NCBI GenBank assembly: GCA_016648135.1
Contig: JADDOH010024897.1
Span: 1-64,000, forward strand
DNA length: 64,000 nucleotides
From: Agrypnia vestita
Lineage: Eukaryota > Arthropoda > Insecta > Trichoptera > Phryganeidae
Direction of reading: 5' to 3'
Shown here: piece after piece, positions 29,476 through 41,721 of the stretch
Numbering within the stretch: position 1 is the first letter of the stretch
Layout: each line of letters opens with the position of its first letter
The notes under the pieces: generated by a model
What the model was told of the DNA's origin: nothing
Seen by the model: the letters and a program-made list of their open reading frames with translations, nothing else
The model's database searches: none
Made by a program: the position numbers and the translations under genes

Positions 29476-30725
29476 GGGAGTGACTTGTTTACATTCTCGC
29501 GCTGCCCAATTTCATGCTCACTTCCCTGCTCGCTGCCACGGAAGTGGGCTGAATATAATCAGGGCCTGTGCACTCTATCCATAAAGTTTCGATTCCATTA
29601 TGTTGGCATCAATTCGTGGTTGTTTTTTTTTTTAAATTTCATTTTTCGGCGGTTCTAATTTGGTGTCAGTACGTACCTACCCTTACCTACTATTTTAACT
29701 ATTATTGTAGTGGTATTAATGTTGTTTCCGCAAAATGTTCAAATTGGTAACATTGTTCATACATAGTTCATACCAGTGAATTTGACGGATTTGCGCCTAG
29801 GCCGCGACGCCATTTTAATCTTTCATATAATATGTCTTTATTTTGTGGCGATTTTGCTTGTTTATTTTTTTACAATCCCGCTACCACGCCAGCGCCTCCG
29901 ACATCGACATCCTCTGAGAATATGTTTGTTTCGATATGAAATTAAATATTGACATTTCACAAAGGATATTTGCTACAAAAACGAAATATTTTATCGTCCT
30001 TTTTAACTGTCATAGTGATACCGAAAATACACGTGAGTGATTGTATTTTATATTTATATTAATTATATTTGGAATGTTTTATTATAATTGTATTTGAAAG
30101 TTTATTAGAAAAAGTTATTTTACAACTAATTTACATAGGGTATAAAAGCGAAGGCAGCAATATCCAAAAAATTGTTTTGAATGTAGTCACCGAGGATTAC
30201 TAATTTAAAATTAACCGAATTCTAGATATTATGTATTATTTTATCCCTTCCAAAATCTTTTTTCCTATAAATTTACAGGCTATGTTTTCCATAAAATCTC
30301 AATACTGTTGACTCATTTGTATTTCCTATGTAATCATAATAAATACAAAAAAAAAATTATGGTTAATTATTATTACTACTAACTTTGTATAACATGCATA
30401 CAATTATTAATTAAGAGTTATTATTATTTCACTGCTAGCAGTGAACTAGTTTTAGAAAGAACAGAACTTCCCACTGACATGTGTAAATGATAAGTAAAAT
30501 TATTATGTCTACAGATTCAAGTCCAAGGAGATGAATATTGGTGTGACGGATGAATATCTCAATGGAATCCTCAGAACCCAGCTCCAGCAAAGGAGATGAG
30601 GGTAAGAATATACGGAATAATCCAAGATGATGATCCCGTTGTTCATACAATGAAAATAAGTATTTCACTATATAATTTAACGTCCTGTTAATTTAATCTA
30701 ACTAAAATAATCGTAATCTAAATTA
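29476..30725. other. AT-rich, possible weak splice-like exon only
   Basis: At 30514-30601 an ATG-containing segment sits between TGTCTACAG and GTAAGAAT, but joining it to candidate exons meets a stop at once. Nothing else was seen. Confidence 0.3.
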
Positions 30726-30784
30726 AACAAACCAAACCTAATAACCTAACCTAACCAAGCCTAATAACCTAACCTAACCTCATA
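30726..30784. repeat. Interstitial CCTAA (telomere-like) repeats
   Basis: Several AACCTAACCTAACC runs separated by AAGCCTAATA. CCTAA/TTAGG is the ancestral insect telomere unit. The array is short and interrupted, so it is interstitial and not a telomere. Confidence 0.6.
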
Positions 30785-31619
30785 TATTGCCTATGAAATG
30801 TCAAAATATGCAGTGCATTTTTCGGAACTTTAAAGTGTAATATCTTATTTAATACTTACTATTTAAACGTAAATTATCTTTCATTTTGTTATTAGCACAT
30901 TCAATAATATAGTGAAATACTCATTTTCGTTGTATATGCAATGGGACCATTATCTTGGATTTAGCCGAATATACAACTATAATCTGTAACTAAATTTTTT
31001 TAAAACGATGATTGCTTGCGTTGTATTTTTTTTTAATACACAATACATAAATTAATAAATGTTTACAACATTAATAAAATATATTTAAATAACAGTACTA
31101 AAATATTTAAAGAATTTTCATAAATAAATTTACAAAATAAATAATTTAGTTAAAGTATGTTTATTTTAACAAAATTTAATTAAAGATGGACACACTCTCC
31201 CTCACTTGTTAATTTAATTTAATTGTTAATAAAATTTAGTTAAAAATGGACACACTCTTCCATACTCGTCTGTCATTTTCCAGCGTTGTCAATTTTAACA
31301 GATTGTATTGTTTTTCAGGTTAAAATCAATAAGAAGAAGAAAGCAAGCGTTGCTGCCTAACCGATCTGTAGCAGCATTCTTAAAAATCCATGCAGATGTA
31401 AGCATCGCCTAAGAGGCTTCAGAGACAGTGGACTTTGTAAAATATTATTAGAAATGTAAAAATAATGTGCATAATCATTTCGAACCATGAGTACTTTAGT
31501 GTATTAAGTGAAAAATGCAGTTTTGAGATATCAGTGTTAGATGTTACAAATTTCTTTATCAAATTGATTTTCAATTATTTGTTTTAGAATTTTTTGAATA
31601 TTGCAAGGATTTGGATTGT

Positions 31620-32150
31620 CTCACATACACCCATCGATAAACCTTATATTTGCTTATAAGGTTTATCAATGGGTATTTTATTATATTGAAAGTTATTTTG
31701 ATTGAGACAAGGTTTTATAAAAGAGATAACTCATTTAGACCTTCCGACAAATCTGGTGTTTTTAGTATATCTAAAATTAGTGTTTTGCTTTCCTGAACGG
31801 GAACGTTAATGAATGATCGTGCAATATCAAATGATGCTAACTTTTCATTCATCAGGAGGACAATATCTTTTAAAGTATTGACTACATGAAATTTTAATTG
31901 TAAACTTTGGTTTAAATACGTTGGAGTTATTTAATATTTTTGTAATGAATGAAGTTATTTTGAATGTTGGGGAATTGCATTACATTGGGATACTGCTGAT
32001 CTGATGGGGCTGTTTCCTTTGTGAATTTTGAGAAAGCCATATAATTTTGCGATCATTAACACTGTTTGCCTTTTTTCCTTACAAGTTAAATTTATGGAAG
32101 TTATTGTCCGATCGTCCTGATGAAGATATAATACAGTATCGAAATCATTA
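31620..32150 (-). pseudogene. Penelope-like reverse transcriptase remnant
   Basis: Reading the minus strand from ~32050 to ~31620 in broken frames gives LYGFLKIHKGNSPIR (the Penelope 'GLPKIHKxxxPxRPIVS' block), LASFDIARSFINVPVQES ('FDVxSLFTNVPxxE', catalytic Asp), and YKQI-stop-GLSMG ('YxQxxGxxMGSPLSP'). On the plus strand at 32117-32144 CTGATGA, a short stem and GAAA recall the hammerhead motif of Penelope ends. The GIY-YIG nuclease and the ADD box were not found. A short inverted repeat (~31628-31676) at the GLSMG end marks a rearranged junction. Confidence 0.6.
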
Positions 32151-32556
32151 GACGTTTAAAAACAATATGTGTGGTTTTTAACGTTATAAGCATAAAAAAT
32201 ATTAAATCATTTGTTCTACTTTTTTAGTTTCAAACCGCTTGATCTTACTGACCGGTTATATTATTTGCAATGCATTGTAAATGATGTCTAATTGATATTT
32301 GTTCTTGTATTAATACGCTTATTTAATTGAAAATAATTATTGTGAACATTGAAGTGTAAAATGACAATTGAAAAGAATACTTTTGTTGTGTATCCAGAAT
32401 AATTATTATGTATATGTTCCACACAAAACGGCGAACGGCAACGATTTAGCGGATTTGTAAATAGGGAAGTTGCACGATCCGACGCCTTGCCGCGGACACG
32501 CGAGTTTTTTACGAGATTTAATTAATTTAAAATTAAAAATTAAAAAATTAAAAAAT

Positions 32557-35290
32557 TTAAAATATTAATTCCTGAAGAGCTACAGCTATCTCCTTCGCCG
32601 CGCCTTGGAAGTTGGTACCATTATCCGAATAAAGATGTCTGGGGTGGCCTCGGCGAGCTGCTAGTCGACGCAATGCCATTATCGCGGAATCTGCACTGAG
32701 TGTGACCGCGAGCTCTAGATGGACGGCGCATGTTGTTAGACCTGTAAACAGCGCGCCGTATTTTTTCTCTCTTCGTCTTCCGACGGCCACATTTATTGGG
32801 CCGAAGTAGTCCACTCCACAATGCGTAAACGGCGGCAAATGATGGGCCACACTGGCTATAGGTACTTGTCCCATCAGAGGTGGCTGTGGTTGACTGCGGT
32901 TGTTTCGGCACCGCTGGCACTCAAATTGGACACGTCGCACGGCCGGTCGCAACCGAAATACAAAATAATTTTTACGCATATCACTCACGGTGACTTTCGG
33001 TCCCGGGTGATTATTCTTTTCGTGATAATGCCGTATTAGTAATCGTGTATACGGGTGTCCCCCGTCTAAGACAATCGGCTCTCTTAGGCCGGTAGGTATT
33101 TCCGCGGTGGTCGCCGCCAACCGCGAGCCCATTCTTATTATTCCGTGTGGATCTAAGTATGACGTCAGTGTGATCAGCCGTCCATTGCGGGGGGGGCCTC
33201 CCCTCGTCTTAAAAATGCCAATTCTTGGCCAAAGGCGTCCGCCTGGGCTTGTAAGACCCAGACGCGTTCCGCCGCATCTCTTTCTTCGGCCGATAAATCG
33301 GCGACGGAAATTTTTCCATTGCGCTCTCGGCAATTATTTATAAATCGGCGCACCCATGCGGTGGACCTAACTAACCGTCCCCACGACGAGAAGCGATGAA
33401 CATCCGGTAGGGCTCCATCTCGTGAGGCGCGCGTCATATGCACGACCGCAACAGGTCGCAATTCTAGTGCCTGTGGGTGTCCGGCTGGGGAGGGCGGCGC
33501 TCACAGGGCCATTCTGATTTCTCCCTTTTTAAAAAGGCGGGCCCGGCGAACCATACTCCTGAAGGTGTCAGATCCGGTGGTTCTCCGTCCCTGGTCCCGA
33601 TATCAGCGGGATTAAAGCGTGTCGGTATCCAGCGCCAACACGCCGCGTTCGTTATCTCGTCTATCTCACCAAGTCGATTTGCGACGAACGCTGAGTACGA
33701 TCTCGGATCCGTCCGAAGCCAGCACAAGACTATAGTGCTATCTGTCGTAAAATTGTTTTTTCAATTTGGCACGTATGTTGTGCTTTTATGGTCGCCGCCA
33801 AACGGGCAGCTATCAATGCACCTTGCAGCTCAAGGCGCGGTACGGATAATGGCTTCAAGGGAGCTACTTTTGTTTTTGCCGCAATAAATGTCACATTTTT
33901 ATACTGTTCACAACTTCTACAAAGTATGCCACCGCGCAGCACGCCGTTCACTGGCGTCGCAAAACACTTGTAAATTAACTTGGCGGCGGCTACTTGAGAC
34001 ACATTGCCGCGAAATTTCACACTCACTTTGGCGCAATAATTTCTGCCAAGCGAACCATTCTGATGCGTGTTCATCCGTTATTTTCTCGTCCCATGATATT
34101 TTTGAACGCCACACATCTTGAAGTAATATCTTAGATCTTATAATGACGCACGCGAGAAAACCAGCGGGATCGAAAACTTTCATGGCGGCACTTAGTAACT
34201 GTCGCTTTGTCGGAATTTCGTCGGCCGTGAATTCTGGCAAATTAATAAATTTAAATAAAAACTTATCCGTACTTGGGTCCCAAGTCACACCTAACACACG
34301 TTCCGTTGTGGTGTCGGGCCCTATAATTTGGACCGGCTCTATAGTCCTCAAGTGTGGTGCTATGTGCTCTAGCACCGCGGGGTCATTGGATGCCCAATTA
34401 GCAAGCTCCATTTTGCCCTGACGCAGTACTTCCGTCACTTCTCGGACTAGGATACTGCTTCCTCAGTGGTGTCTACCGCATTCAGTAGATCATCCATGTA
34501 AAATTTCTCCCAATCACGGCCGCGGCCGCCGGATAGCGCGCCGCACTGGCGTCCGCTATCCGATTTCTGACATATTGGGCACTGGTTGGAGAACACGTTG
34601 CGCCGAAAATCATGGATGACATCCTATATGTTTTTGGTTCCTCGCCCGGCTCTCCCCATAAAAACAATTGAGCATTTTGATCTTCTTTTCGGATCTTCAC
34701 TCTCAGGAACATATCTTTTACATCCGCGGCGAGGGCGATTTTTCCTTCCCGGAACCGGAAAATGTTACCCAGTAGGGAGGTCAATAAATCAGGGCCCGTG
34801 ATGAGCACATCATTCAACGAAACCCCTCTGCTCTTACTCGCCGCGTCGAACACTATTCTTATTTTACCCGGTTTCATCGGGTTAAATACCGCAAAGTGCG
34901 GTAGGTACCATTGGCGGCCGTCCAGCGCGGCCACCTCTTATTCAGTCAGCACGCACACATAATTCTGATCAATATAATGTTCGATTTTTTGCCTATATGC
35001 CATCGCATAGGCCCGGTCTTTTTCCATTTTGCGCCCAATCCGTTTCAGGCGATTTAAAGCGCACTGCCGACTCGGTGGCAGATAAATATCATCTTTTTTC
35101 CATAGTAGCCCGGTTTCATAGAACCCGTCGGCTCTTTGCCTTGTGGTGGCTAACATTATTTTATTGGCGCGCACGTCGTCTGCATTCACGCGTACCGCCG
35201 CCGTGATCCCTGGTACGCACAAGCGCTGCGTACCAATCTCGACGCTATTTTTTAAATTCAAAAAAAATGTTGAGAGCTCACTGGCTATCA
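32557..35290 (-). pseudogene. BEL/Pao retrotransposon pol fragment (element 1)
   Basis: Minus-strand frames broken by several shifts and stops cover a BEL/Pao pol from just before the reverse transcriptase to the integrase core. Visible: TTRQRADGFYETGLLWKKDD (~35150), RIVFDAASKSRGVSLNDVL and DVKDMFLRVKI (34934-34482), a shifted YMDD region (~34490), RNase H text (34438-33470), the integrase zinc-binding HYHEKNNHPG...CQRC (~33040-32900), and catalytic GVDYFGP and SDNGTNF (33333-32557). It stops before the third catalytic residue (Glu). No gag, protease or LTR belongs to it, and the copy is roughly co-linear with but diverged from element 2. Confidence 0.85.
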
Positions 35291-35513
35291 CCCGGAATTA
35301 AAAAATAGGCGAATAGGGTGGGTTTCCGCCTCGCGGTATTAGAAATTCACCGTGGTAAATATTTTTACCACAGGCGAAGACAAATGAATTTAATTTTTAA
35401 AAAAAGGTGAATTTAAATTATACTAAAAAACACAAAAAATCTAACACTTAGCAAAATTTAAAAATCAAACACTGTTTTTTAAAAAATTCGGCTTCGCGAA
35501 AGGGCAGAGTAAC
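35291..35513. other. AT-rich spacer between BEL copies
   Basis: Contains a perfect GTGGTAAA-TATT-TTTACCAC hairpin (~35352-35371). It does not match BEL gag or the flank to the right of element 2. Confidence 0.4.
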
Positions 35514-36515
35514 TGTTACGGACAGACACGCCCGTAACAAACAATTATTTTTAAGTAGGGTGGATCACCGATTACTCGCCTGTCTGCTGTGCTCCGGGCG
35601 TCGTGACGTCACTGACGATGAGTCACAACTCGCTTCTAAATCTTGATGATGACGATGATACTTTGAAAACACCGGAGAGCAACGCTACGATCGACGGTGT
35701 TTCTTTAGGGGTTTTAATTCACAACAATTTACACACAAGAAAAATAAACAGCAGAGTTTTTGTTTCAGAAGGAAACCTAGCGAAAAACGGACAGAGTGAC
35801 GTTGTAAAAAACTATTTGTCGCACAGACACGGCAACAAATACTAACTGGCACTAAGGCACTGAGAGCACTGTGTTTTCGCTAGATTTTCGCAGCCTTTTA
35901 TTTGGGTCCAGCCAAAATAACGGGAAAATAACTGCCAAAAAGGGATTAGTGAGAGAGGGGATTTTCATCTTTATTGTAGGCATCGGCGTAACGTGGTAGA
36001 CCACGGAAGCTGTGCGCTTGGCCTAGCGGAATCACCGCTGGGCGCCGGCGATACCGTGCATCGGTGGCGCACATCTCGCGGCGCGCGGATACTTTTTAAG
36101 ATAAATCCGCTCTCTCATATCTCCCGCTAATGAGTCATATGTCAAAATGTGCGTCTGACATGCCCGCATGTGGGTGTAATACGCAGACTACTGTCCGGGC
36201 ATGTCAGCGCTTGTAAATCACGTGTATGTGATAAAAAATGAAACTTGTTTATTTATGAAAATATTTGAATTATTAATATTGCATCAGGTAGCCCTTGCTT
36301 TTCTGAAGAAAATGATACCTCACACTTTAGTTATTGAAGTCTCTGGCGATAGTGAATCTAAATTTAGCGCCGTACGAAAAAATGTACGGTGCGCTATCTC
36401 AAGTCACGAGCCGTGTGGGTGTCAGTTGTTACCTGCCTCATCTCTATTGGTCCAGGGATGAGGGGCAAATACACTTTAGCTAACCGCTCCATAGACCACT
36501 ACCTGATTTTTACTT

Positions 36516-36526
36516 GCGATTTTATC
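36516..36526. repeat. Target-site duplication of the LINE, left copy
   Basis: GCGATTTTATC; the right copy is at 41341-41351. The uninterrupted right LTR has the same word once, which proves the site. Confidence 0.85.
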
Positions 36527-36961
36527 ATCAGCAGATTCCGCTCCGTCCGCCCGCCTGGACGCACTCGAGTCTAATTAGTGTCGCTCCGCGCCGCCGCTAA
36601 TTCTCAGAACCATTAGCAATTACCCGCCGGTTGTCTCCTTACGAAATATTTTTTTTCGTAAGTCGAGCTCGTAGCGCTTTTAAATTCCGTGACTATTGTG
36701 ACTTTTTAACCTGTATTGTGACAACTTTTCTCGTTTGTGCCCCGTTACGCGTGTGTCCTCCTCAGTCGAGCACAGTCTCCCGAGTTGAGCCCGCCATTTA
36801 AAAACTTCATTGTGTTCAGTTTGTGAAAAAAGACACCATCATTTGTGACAATATCTGTGCTCGTTTTCTGTGATAGTGACACTCTTCATCATAACCTCGT
36901 ACTGTTTTTTCCAAAAAAAAATTTTTTTTTTCTTTTTTATAATATGTAACCGCGCTTCAAA

Positions 36962-38450
36962 ATGGACGAAGCACGAAAAAACCTCCAAAATACTCTAAAC
37001 CTCATGGGTCAAGACGAAATACTTAAACTACTGGACCAACTCCGTTCAAAACCCCGAGCAGCCCGCCTAGCTGGAGAAGCTGCCACCGCAGCCGTACTAA
37101 ACAAATCAAAACCACCTCCACCCACACCATCCTCGTCAGCTCAAGACTTCCCGCCGTTCCCAATAATCGATTTTAACCCGACCTGGCAAACAGTGGCCAG
37201 CAAAAATAACAAGAGGCGCAAGGCCGACTCCCCTTCACCACCAAACTCTCCGAGTTCAAGAAAATCCACCAAAGCATCAAGAACGTCAAACTCAACCTCA
37301 GCAACAAAAACATCGAACAGGTACGAAAACCTATCCGAAACCGAAGAAGATCCGGAATCGGATACCGAATCGGTTGCGTCAATGTAGGAAGCCCCCCCAA
37401 ATTCCACTCCAAAACCTAAAAAAACTAACATCCCGCCGATTGTCATTCGGGGCAGCGACAACTGGCGTAAAACATCTGCCAAATTGACATCAGCCGGTGT
37501 CAACATCACATCGGCTAAGATAAACAAACTGGGTGTCCATGTCCAGGTAGACACCATAGATAACTTCCGCTCCGCCACCGCGCTGCTGGAAAAAAATGGA
37601 ACACCGTTCCATAGCTACACCCCTCAAGAGGAAAAAACATTGAAAATAGTCATCCGCGGCCTCCCGACGGATATCACCGACGATGAAATAAAAGAAGAAC
37701 TTGCTGCCACGTATCCTATAGTGGCAGTAAACAGAATGAAAACGGGGCAAACAGTCGACCAATGCCACTAGTCCTGACCCAGGCCACAAACTCCCCGGAA
37801 GGAAAGGAGCTATTCAATTTAACGTCCATCTTCCATCTTAAAATCAAGGTGGAAAAACTACGAAGAAAAAATGGACCCTCACAATGCCACCGCTGTCAAC
37901 TGTTTAATCATGCTGCCTCCATCTGCCGAGCGCAACCAAACTGCGTGAAGTGCGCTAAACATCACCTGACGTCCACCTGCGACAAAAAGAAAGAAGATGG
38001 CCCGGCAAAATGCAGTAATTGCGCAGGCGACCACACGGCAAACTACAGAGGCTGCTCCAAATTCCAAAGCAGATCAACTCACTTCAATCAAGAATCAAGG
38101 TATGTAGTATCACACCCCCCCCACCCCCCGCCCACCACGAAATATCACGCCCAATATCTCCTACACGCAAATCACACGCGAGGCCACGCCCCCCACCGAT
38201 ACACACACACACCGACACCCTCAACGCAACAATACCACCCCCGCTCGCCCGACCCCCCCCCCCCTCCGCCACCCCCTCTAACAGTATCAACACCCTCCTT
38301 TCTTTCCTTCAAAACCCAAATTTGAAGGAAATTTTAAACCTCCTACTAGAAATTCTCCCCAGACTCCTAGCCGCCACCTCCCCCAGTGAAATTATCTCGC
38401 TGGTACTTTCAGAATCCCCCAAATTCCTATCACTATTTAACAAAAACTAA
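36962..38450 (+). pseudogene. LINE ORF1, gag-like RNA-binding protein
   Basis: Starts MDEARKNLQNTLNLMGQDE. The frame is cut by TAG at 37385-37387, by a shift near 37757-37765 and by further shifts in C-rich tracts between ~38100 and ~38260. The middle part (TLKIVIRGLPTDITDDEIKEE) is the PRE_C2HC-associated region and is followed by three CCHC knuckles (CHRC...H...C, CVKC...H...C, CSNC...H...C, 37880-38060), as in Jockey and X elements. ORF1 would bind the element RNA. The last frame ends LSESPKFLSLFNKN and its TAA is followed directly by the ORF2 ATG. Confidence 0.8.
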
Positions 38451-41190
38451 ATGGCTAATTTAACATATCCCACAATCCTACATATCGCTTTTTGGAATGC
38501 GAACCGACTGGAAAGAGACCGATATGAACTGGCTGACTTCACCCGTCGCCACAATGTCGATCTCTTTCTAGTCAGTGAAACTCATCTAAAACCATCACAC
38601 ACTCTCAAAATACCTAACTACCATTGTTACCATAACGACCGACTGACAGGTAGGGGCGGGGGTACGGCGATTTACGACAAAAGTAACATCGTCCACACCT
38701 CCAATCCTACACCCACACTAACACACACTGAATCGACCTCCGTCACAATCTTCACCAAACACTCCGGCCCCCTCCGCGTGCATAGTATATACAACCCTCC
38801 TGGTATATTACACACTTCCGACTTAAATCTACTACTCACTGACAACACTCCAACAATTCTAGCCGGGGATTTCAATAGCAAAAACCCGGCGTGGAATTGT
38901 AGACGTACGAAAAAAAGCGGCAAGACTCTGTATAACTATGCAAATTCCAACAATCTATCAGTCGTCGCCCCCACCAAGCCGACCTTTTTCTCGCATGCCG
39001 GGCATAGCCCCGACATCCTCGACATAGCAATAATGAAAAATCTTCCCTGGTCGCACTCAATTCACACTGCGAATGATTTAAATTCCGATCACAACCCTGT
39101 TTTCATAGAAATTTTCGACTTCCAAAACTCCATCCCACCTTCGGTAATAAACAATATTATCAATTGGCAAATCTTTGAAGAAACCATTCGCAATAAATTC
39201 ACAATTCCCCCCTCCTCTAGAAGCGCTTCCGAATTAGATGAAAATATCTCTAATTTCGAAAATATAATAAACCAAGCTATGTCAGAGGCCTCCAAACCCC
39301 CACCCACGGAAACCCTCCGCAGAACCGAACTCCCACTAGAAATTCAATCCCTCATTCGAGCCAAAAACAAAGCCAGACGCAACTGGCAAAAATACGGCGA
39401 TCCAAGCGACAAAAGCCGCGCAAACCACCTTCAAGAAAAAATAAGGTCGGCCCTGAAATCCCATCGTGATGAAAATTGGCAGTACAAAATTCAATCTCTA
39501 AAAACCCAAGACGGCTCCTTATGGAAGCTAACTAAAGCACTTCGCTCCCCAAAACCTCCCATCACCCCCATTCACGCCCCCACGGGGCTTTTGTACGAAG
39601 AAGATGAAAAGGCCGAAGCGTTCGCGGACAGCCTTGAAATCCAATTCTCGCCAAATCACGACAGAACCGACCCCTCCCATATCCATCAGATAGAAAGCTA
39701 CGTCAAAAATATCCAAAGAACTACCCCCTCAGAAAACCCACTATTCACTTCTCCAGAAGAAATTAAAAAAATTATAAAATCTCGCAAGAACAAAAAAGCT
39801 CCCGGTCCAGATGGTATCTCCAATAAAGCACTCAAACTTCTGCCACTAAAAGGCATCCTATTTCTCACCTCCCTCTTCAACTCCGCCTTCCGTCTGCAAT
39901 ATTTCCCCAAAGCATGGAAATCTGCACACATAATTTTAATCCCCAAACCCGGTAAAGACCCACTTTTCTGTGAAAATCACAGGCCTTCTCTCAAATGTAG
40001 GAAAAATCTTCGAAAAAATAATTCTCTCCCGTCTTCATGACCAACCGGGTCTCTAAAATTGAATACCGGATGAGCAACATGGCTTCCGATTCAAACATTC
40101 CACTTTACACCAACTACTTAGAGTAGTGGAGTTCATCTCAGAAGGCCTCAAAAAAAATCTCTGTACCAGTGCTATTTTTCTTGACGTAGCTAAAGCTTTC
40201 GACAAAGTATGGCATGAAGGCCTACTTTTCAAACTCCACAGCTATAAAATACATCCCCAGCTATACGGCATTCTCAAATCCTTCTTGAGAAAAAGAACCT
40301 TTAGAGTCAAATTACGTAATGATACTCTATCGTCCCCCCGGTTCATGCAGGCGGGTGTACCGCAGGGTACACTACTGTCACCCTTTCTCTTCAACATTTT
40401 CACCAGTGATATTCCAAAACCGACTGATAGATTCTCCAAAATCGCTCTCTACGCAGACGATACCACAATACTTTCCCAATCCATGAATCCCCAAACCGCA
40501 ACCCACAGACTGCAAGACATACTAGACTATGTCCAATGTTGGTTCAAGAAATGGAGGATTGCCGTAAATCCTACAAAAAGTGCTTCAATCCTTTTTACAA
40601 GGAGAAAGAAGAAGAAAGTACCCAAAAAAGTAATTTCCATCCAAATGGACAACACTCAAATCCCTTGGAAATCCTCCATCAAATACCTTGGACTAACATT
40701 AAACAAAAAATTCAACTGGAGGGAACATATAAAAAACCTCCTAAGAAACGCACACACCTCAAGAGGCAAGTTAAATTGCCTCTTGAACAAACATAGCACA
40801 CTACTTCCAAACACAAAAATCCTCCTATACAAAACCCTCATCCGCCTAGTCCTAACATATGCCAGCCCCATCTGGGCCAAGACAAAACACACAAAAAAAT
40901 TAGTCGTATTTCAAAACAAAATACTCAGATACATCCTCCAAGCCCCGTGGTTTGTGAGGAACACAATCATCCACCGGGACTCAAACACACCGCACCTAAA
41001 CGAACATATCCTAGAACTAGCCATGAGGTTTTACACAAAACTTTCATCAATTCAAAACCCCACCATCTCTTCCCTCGGCCATAACGACCCGGAAACTGAC
41101 CCCGACCGCATCCTCCCTATATCCCTTTTATATCCCCCCCTCAGGTCCCCTAAAGAATGGGTGAAAAGAGGCATTAATGCCCACACTTAG
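38451..41190 (+). pseudogene. LINE ORF2, endonuclease and reverse transcriptase
   Basis: The ATG follows the ORF1 stop without a gap. The apurinic-like endonuclease shows WNANRL, SETHL, GDFNSKNPAW and NSDHNP (catalytic Asn, Glu, Asp, His) in residues ~10-210. Reverse transcriptase follows with KNKKAPGPDGISNKALK (~39795), AIFLDVAKAFDKVWHEGL (~40180), AGVPQGTLLSPFLFNI (~40350) and LYADDTTI (~40450, catalytic YADD). A small deletion/shift lies near 39985 and stops lie at 40054-40056 and 40060-40062; the rest is open to 41190. No RNase H, as in the Jockey group. The protein would nick target DNA and prime reverse transcription, but this copy is dead. Confidence 0.88.
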
Positions 41191-41295
41191 TTAATTTAAA
41201 AAAAAAAAAACCATTAGCATGACTGTGCTGTCAAAAGCATCCCATTCTTCGGGGACCCAAACCGAATCCCGTGATACTGCAGATAAAGGAGACAA

Positions 41296-41309
41296 GGGGG
41301 CTTCGCCCC
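41296..41309 (+). other. LINE 3' UTR hairpin
   Basis: GGGG-CTTCG-CCCC, 31 bases before the element end. In stringent-type LINEs such a 3' stem-loop is recognised by the reverse transcriptase; whether that holds here is inference. Confidence 0.45.
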
Positions 41310-41340
41310 TAACACTCTGTGGTCATTCATAGTAAAGTAA

Positions 41341-41351
41341 GCGATTTTATC
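41341..41351. repeat. Target-site duplication of the LINE, right copy
   Basis: GCGATTTTATC, identical to 36516-36526. Confidence 0.85.
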
Positions 41352-41656
41352 TCAAAAAGAAAATTAAAATATTTAATTAAACGCGCCCGCGGCCCGAGTG
41401 ACTCATCGTGAGATTTTAATCTCTCTCCCTCGGCCGCGGTCGTCGCTCTAATGGATGACTCATTAACGGGACCCTCATTGACAGTTATATACATAATTAT
41501 CAAACACATATTTACAATTATTCTTAAGCTATTTTGCCTTTACGGCCTGGACCCTATCCACGATTCAAGACATTTATTATTATTATTTTTTATATTATTA
41601 CATATTTCAAATTACGCAAATATTTTATTTTTCGATTTTTGATCCTGTGCGAACCA

Positions 41657-41664
41657 CTCCCCCC
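41657..41664 (-). promoter_or_regulatory. Polypurine tract of BEL/Pao element 2
   Basis: On the minus strand GGGGGGAG directly abuts the 3' LTR start TGGTTCGC. This is where plus-strand DNA synthesis is primed in LTR retrotransposons. Confidence 0.6.
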
Positions 41665-41721
41665 GTATGGCTTTGGCCGTACCAGAAGGACGCACAGGAT
41701 CCTCGACGGTTCCAATGTCAT

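Larger units (their letters stand above)
36527..41340 (+). mobile_element. Jockey-like LINE, 4814 bp, inside the BEL LTR
   Basis: Bounded by an 11-bp duplication. Order: 5' UTR (36527-36961), broken ORF1 with zinc knuckles, ORF2 with endonuclease and reverse transcriptase and no RNase H, then a 3' UTR with a short A run (41199-41210), a GGGG-CTTCG-CCCC hairpin (41296-41309) and the tail AGTAAAGTAA. It looks full-length but carries several frameshifts and stops. Confidence 0.9.
35514..41656 (-). repeat. Left (3') LTR of BEL/Pao element 2, interrupted
   Basis: The two LTR parts, 35514-36526 and 41341/41352-41656, match the right LTR (47345-48678) along their whole length with scattered differences. 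The LTR begins TGTTACGG and ends CGAACCA (TG...CA on both strands). The gap is the Jockey-like LINE 36527-41340. Because the element is on the minus strand this is the 3' LTR. Confidence 0.85.

Noticed and set aside
30514..30601. Exon-like segment with ATG between TCTACAG and GTAAGAAT
   Set aside because: Joining it to the candidate exon at 31320 (TTTTTCAG|GTTAAAATC) gives an immediate stop in the only ATG frame; no homology was recognised.
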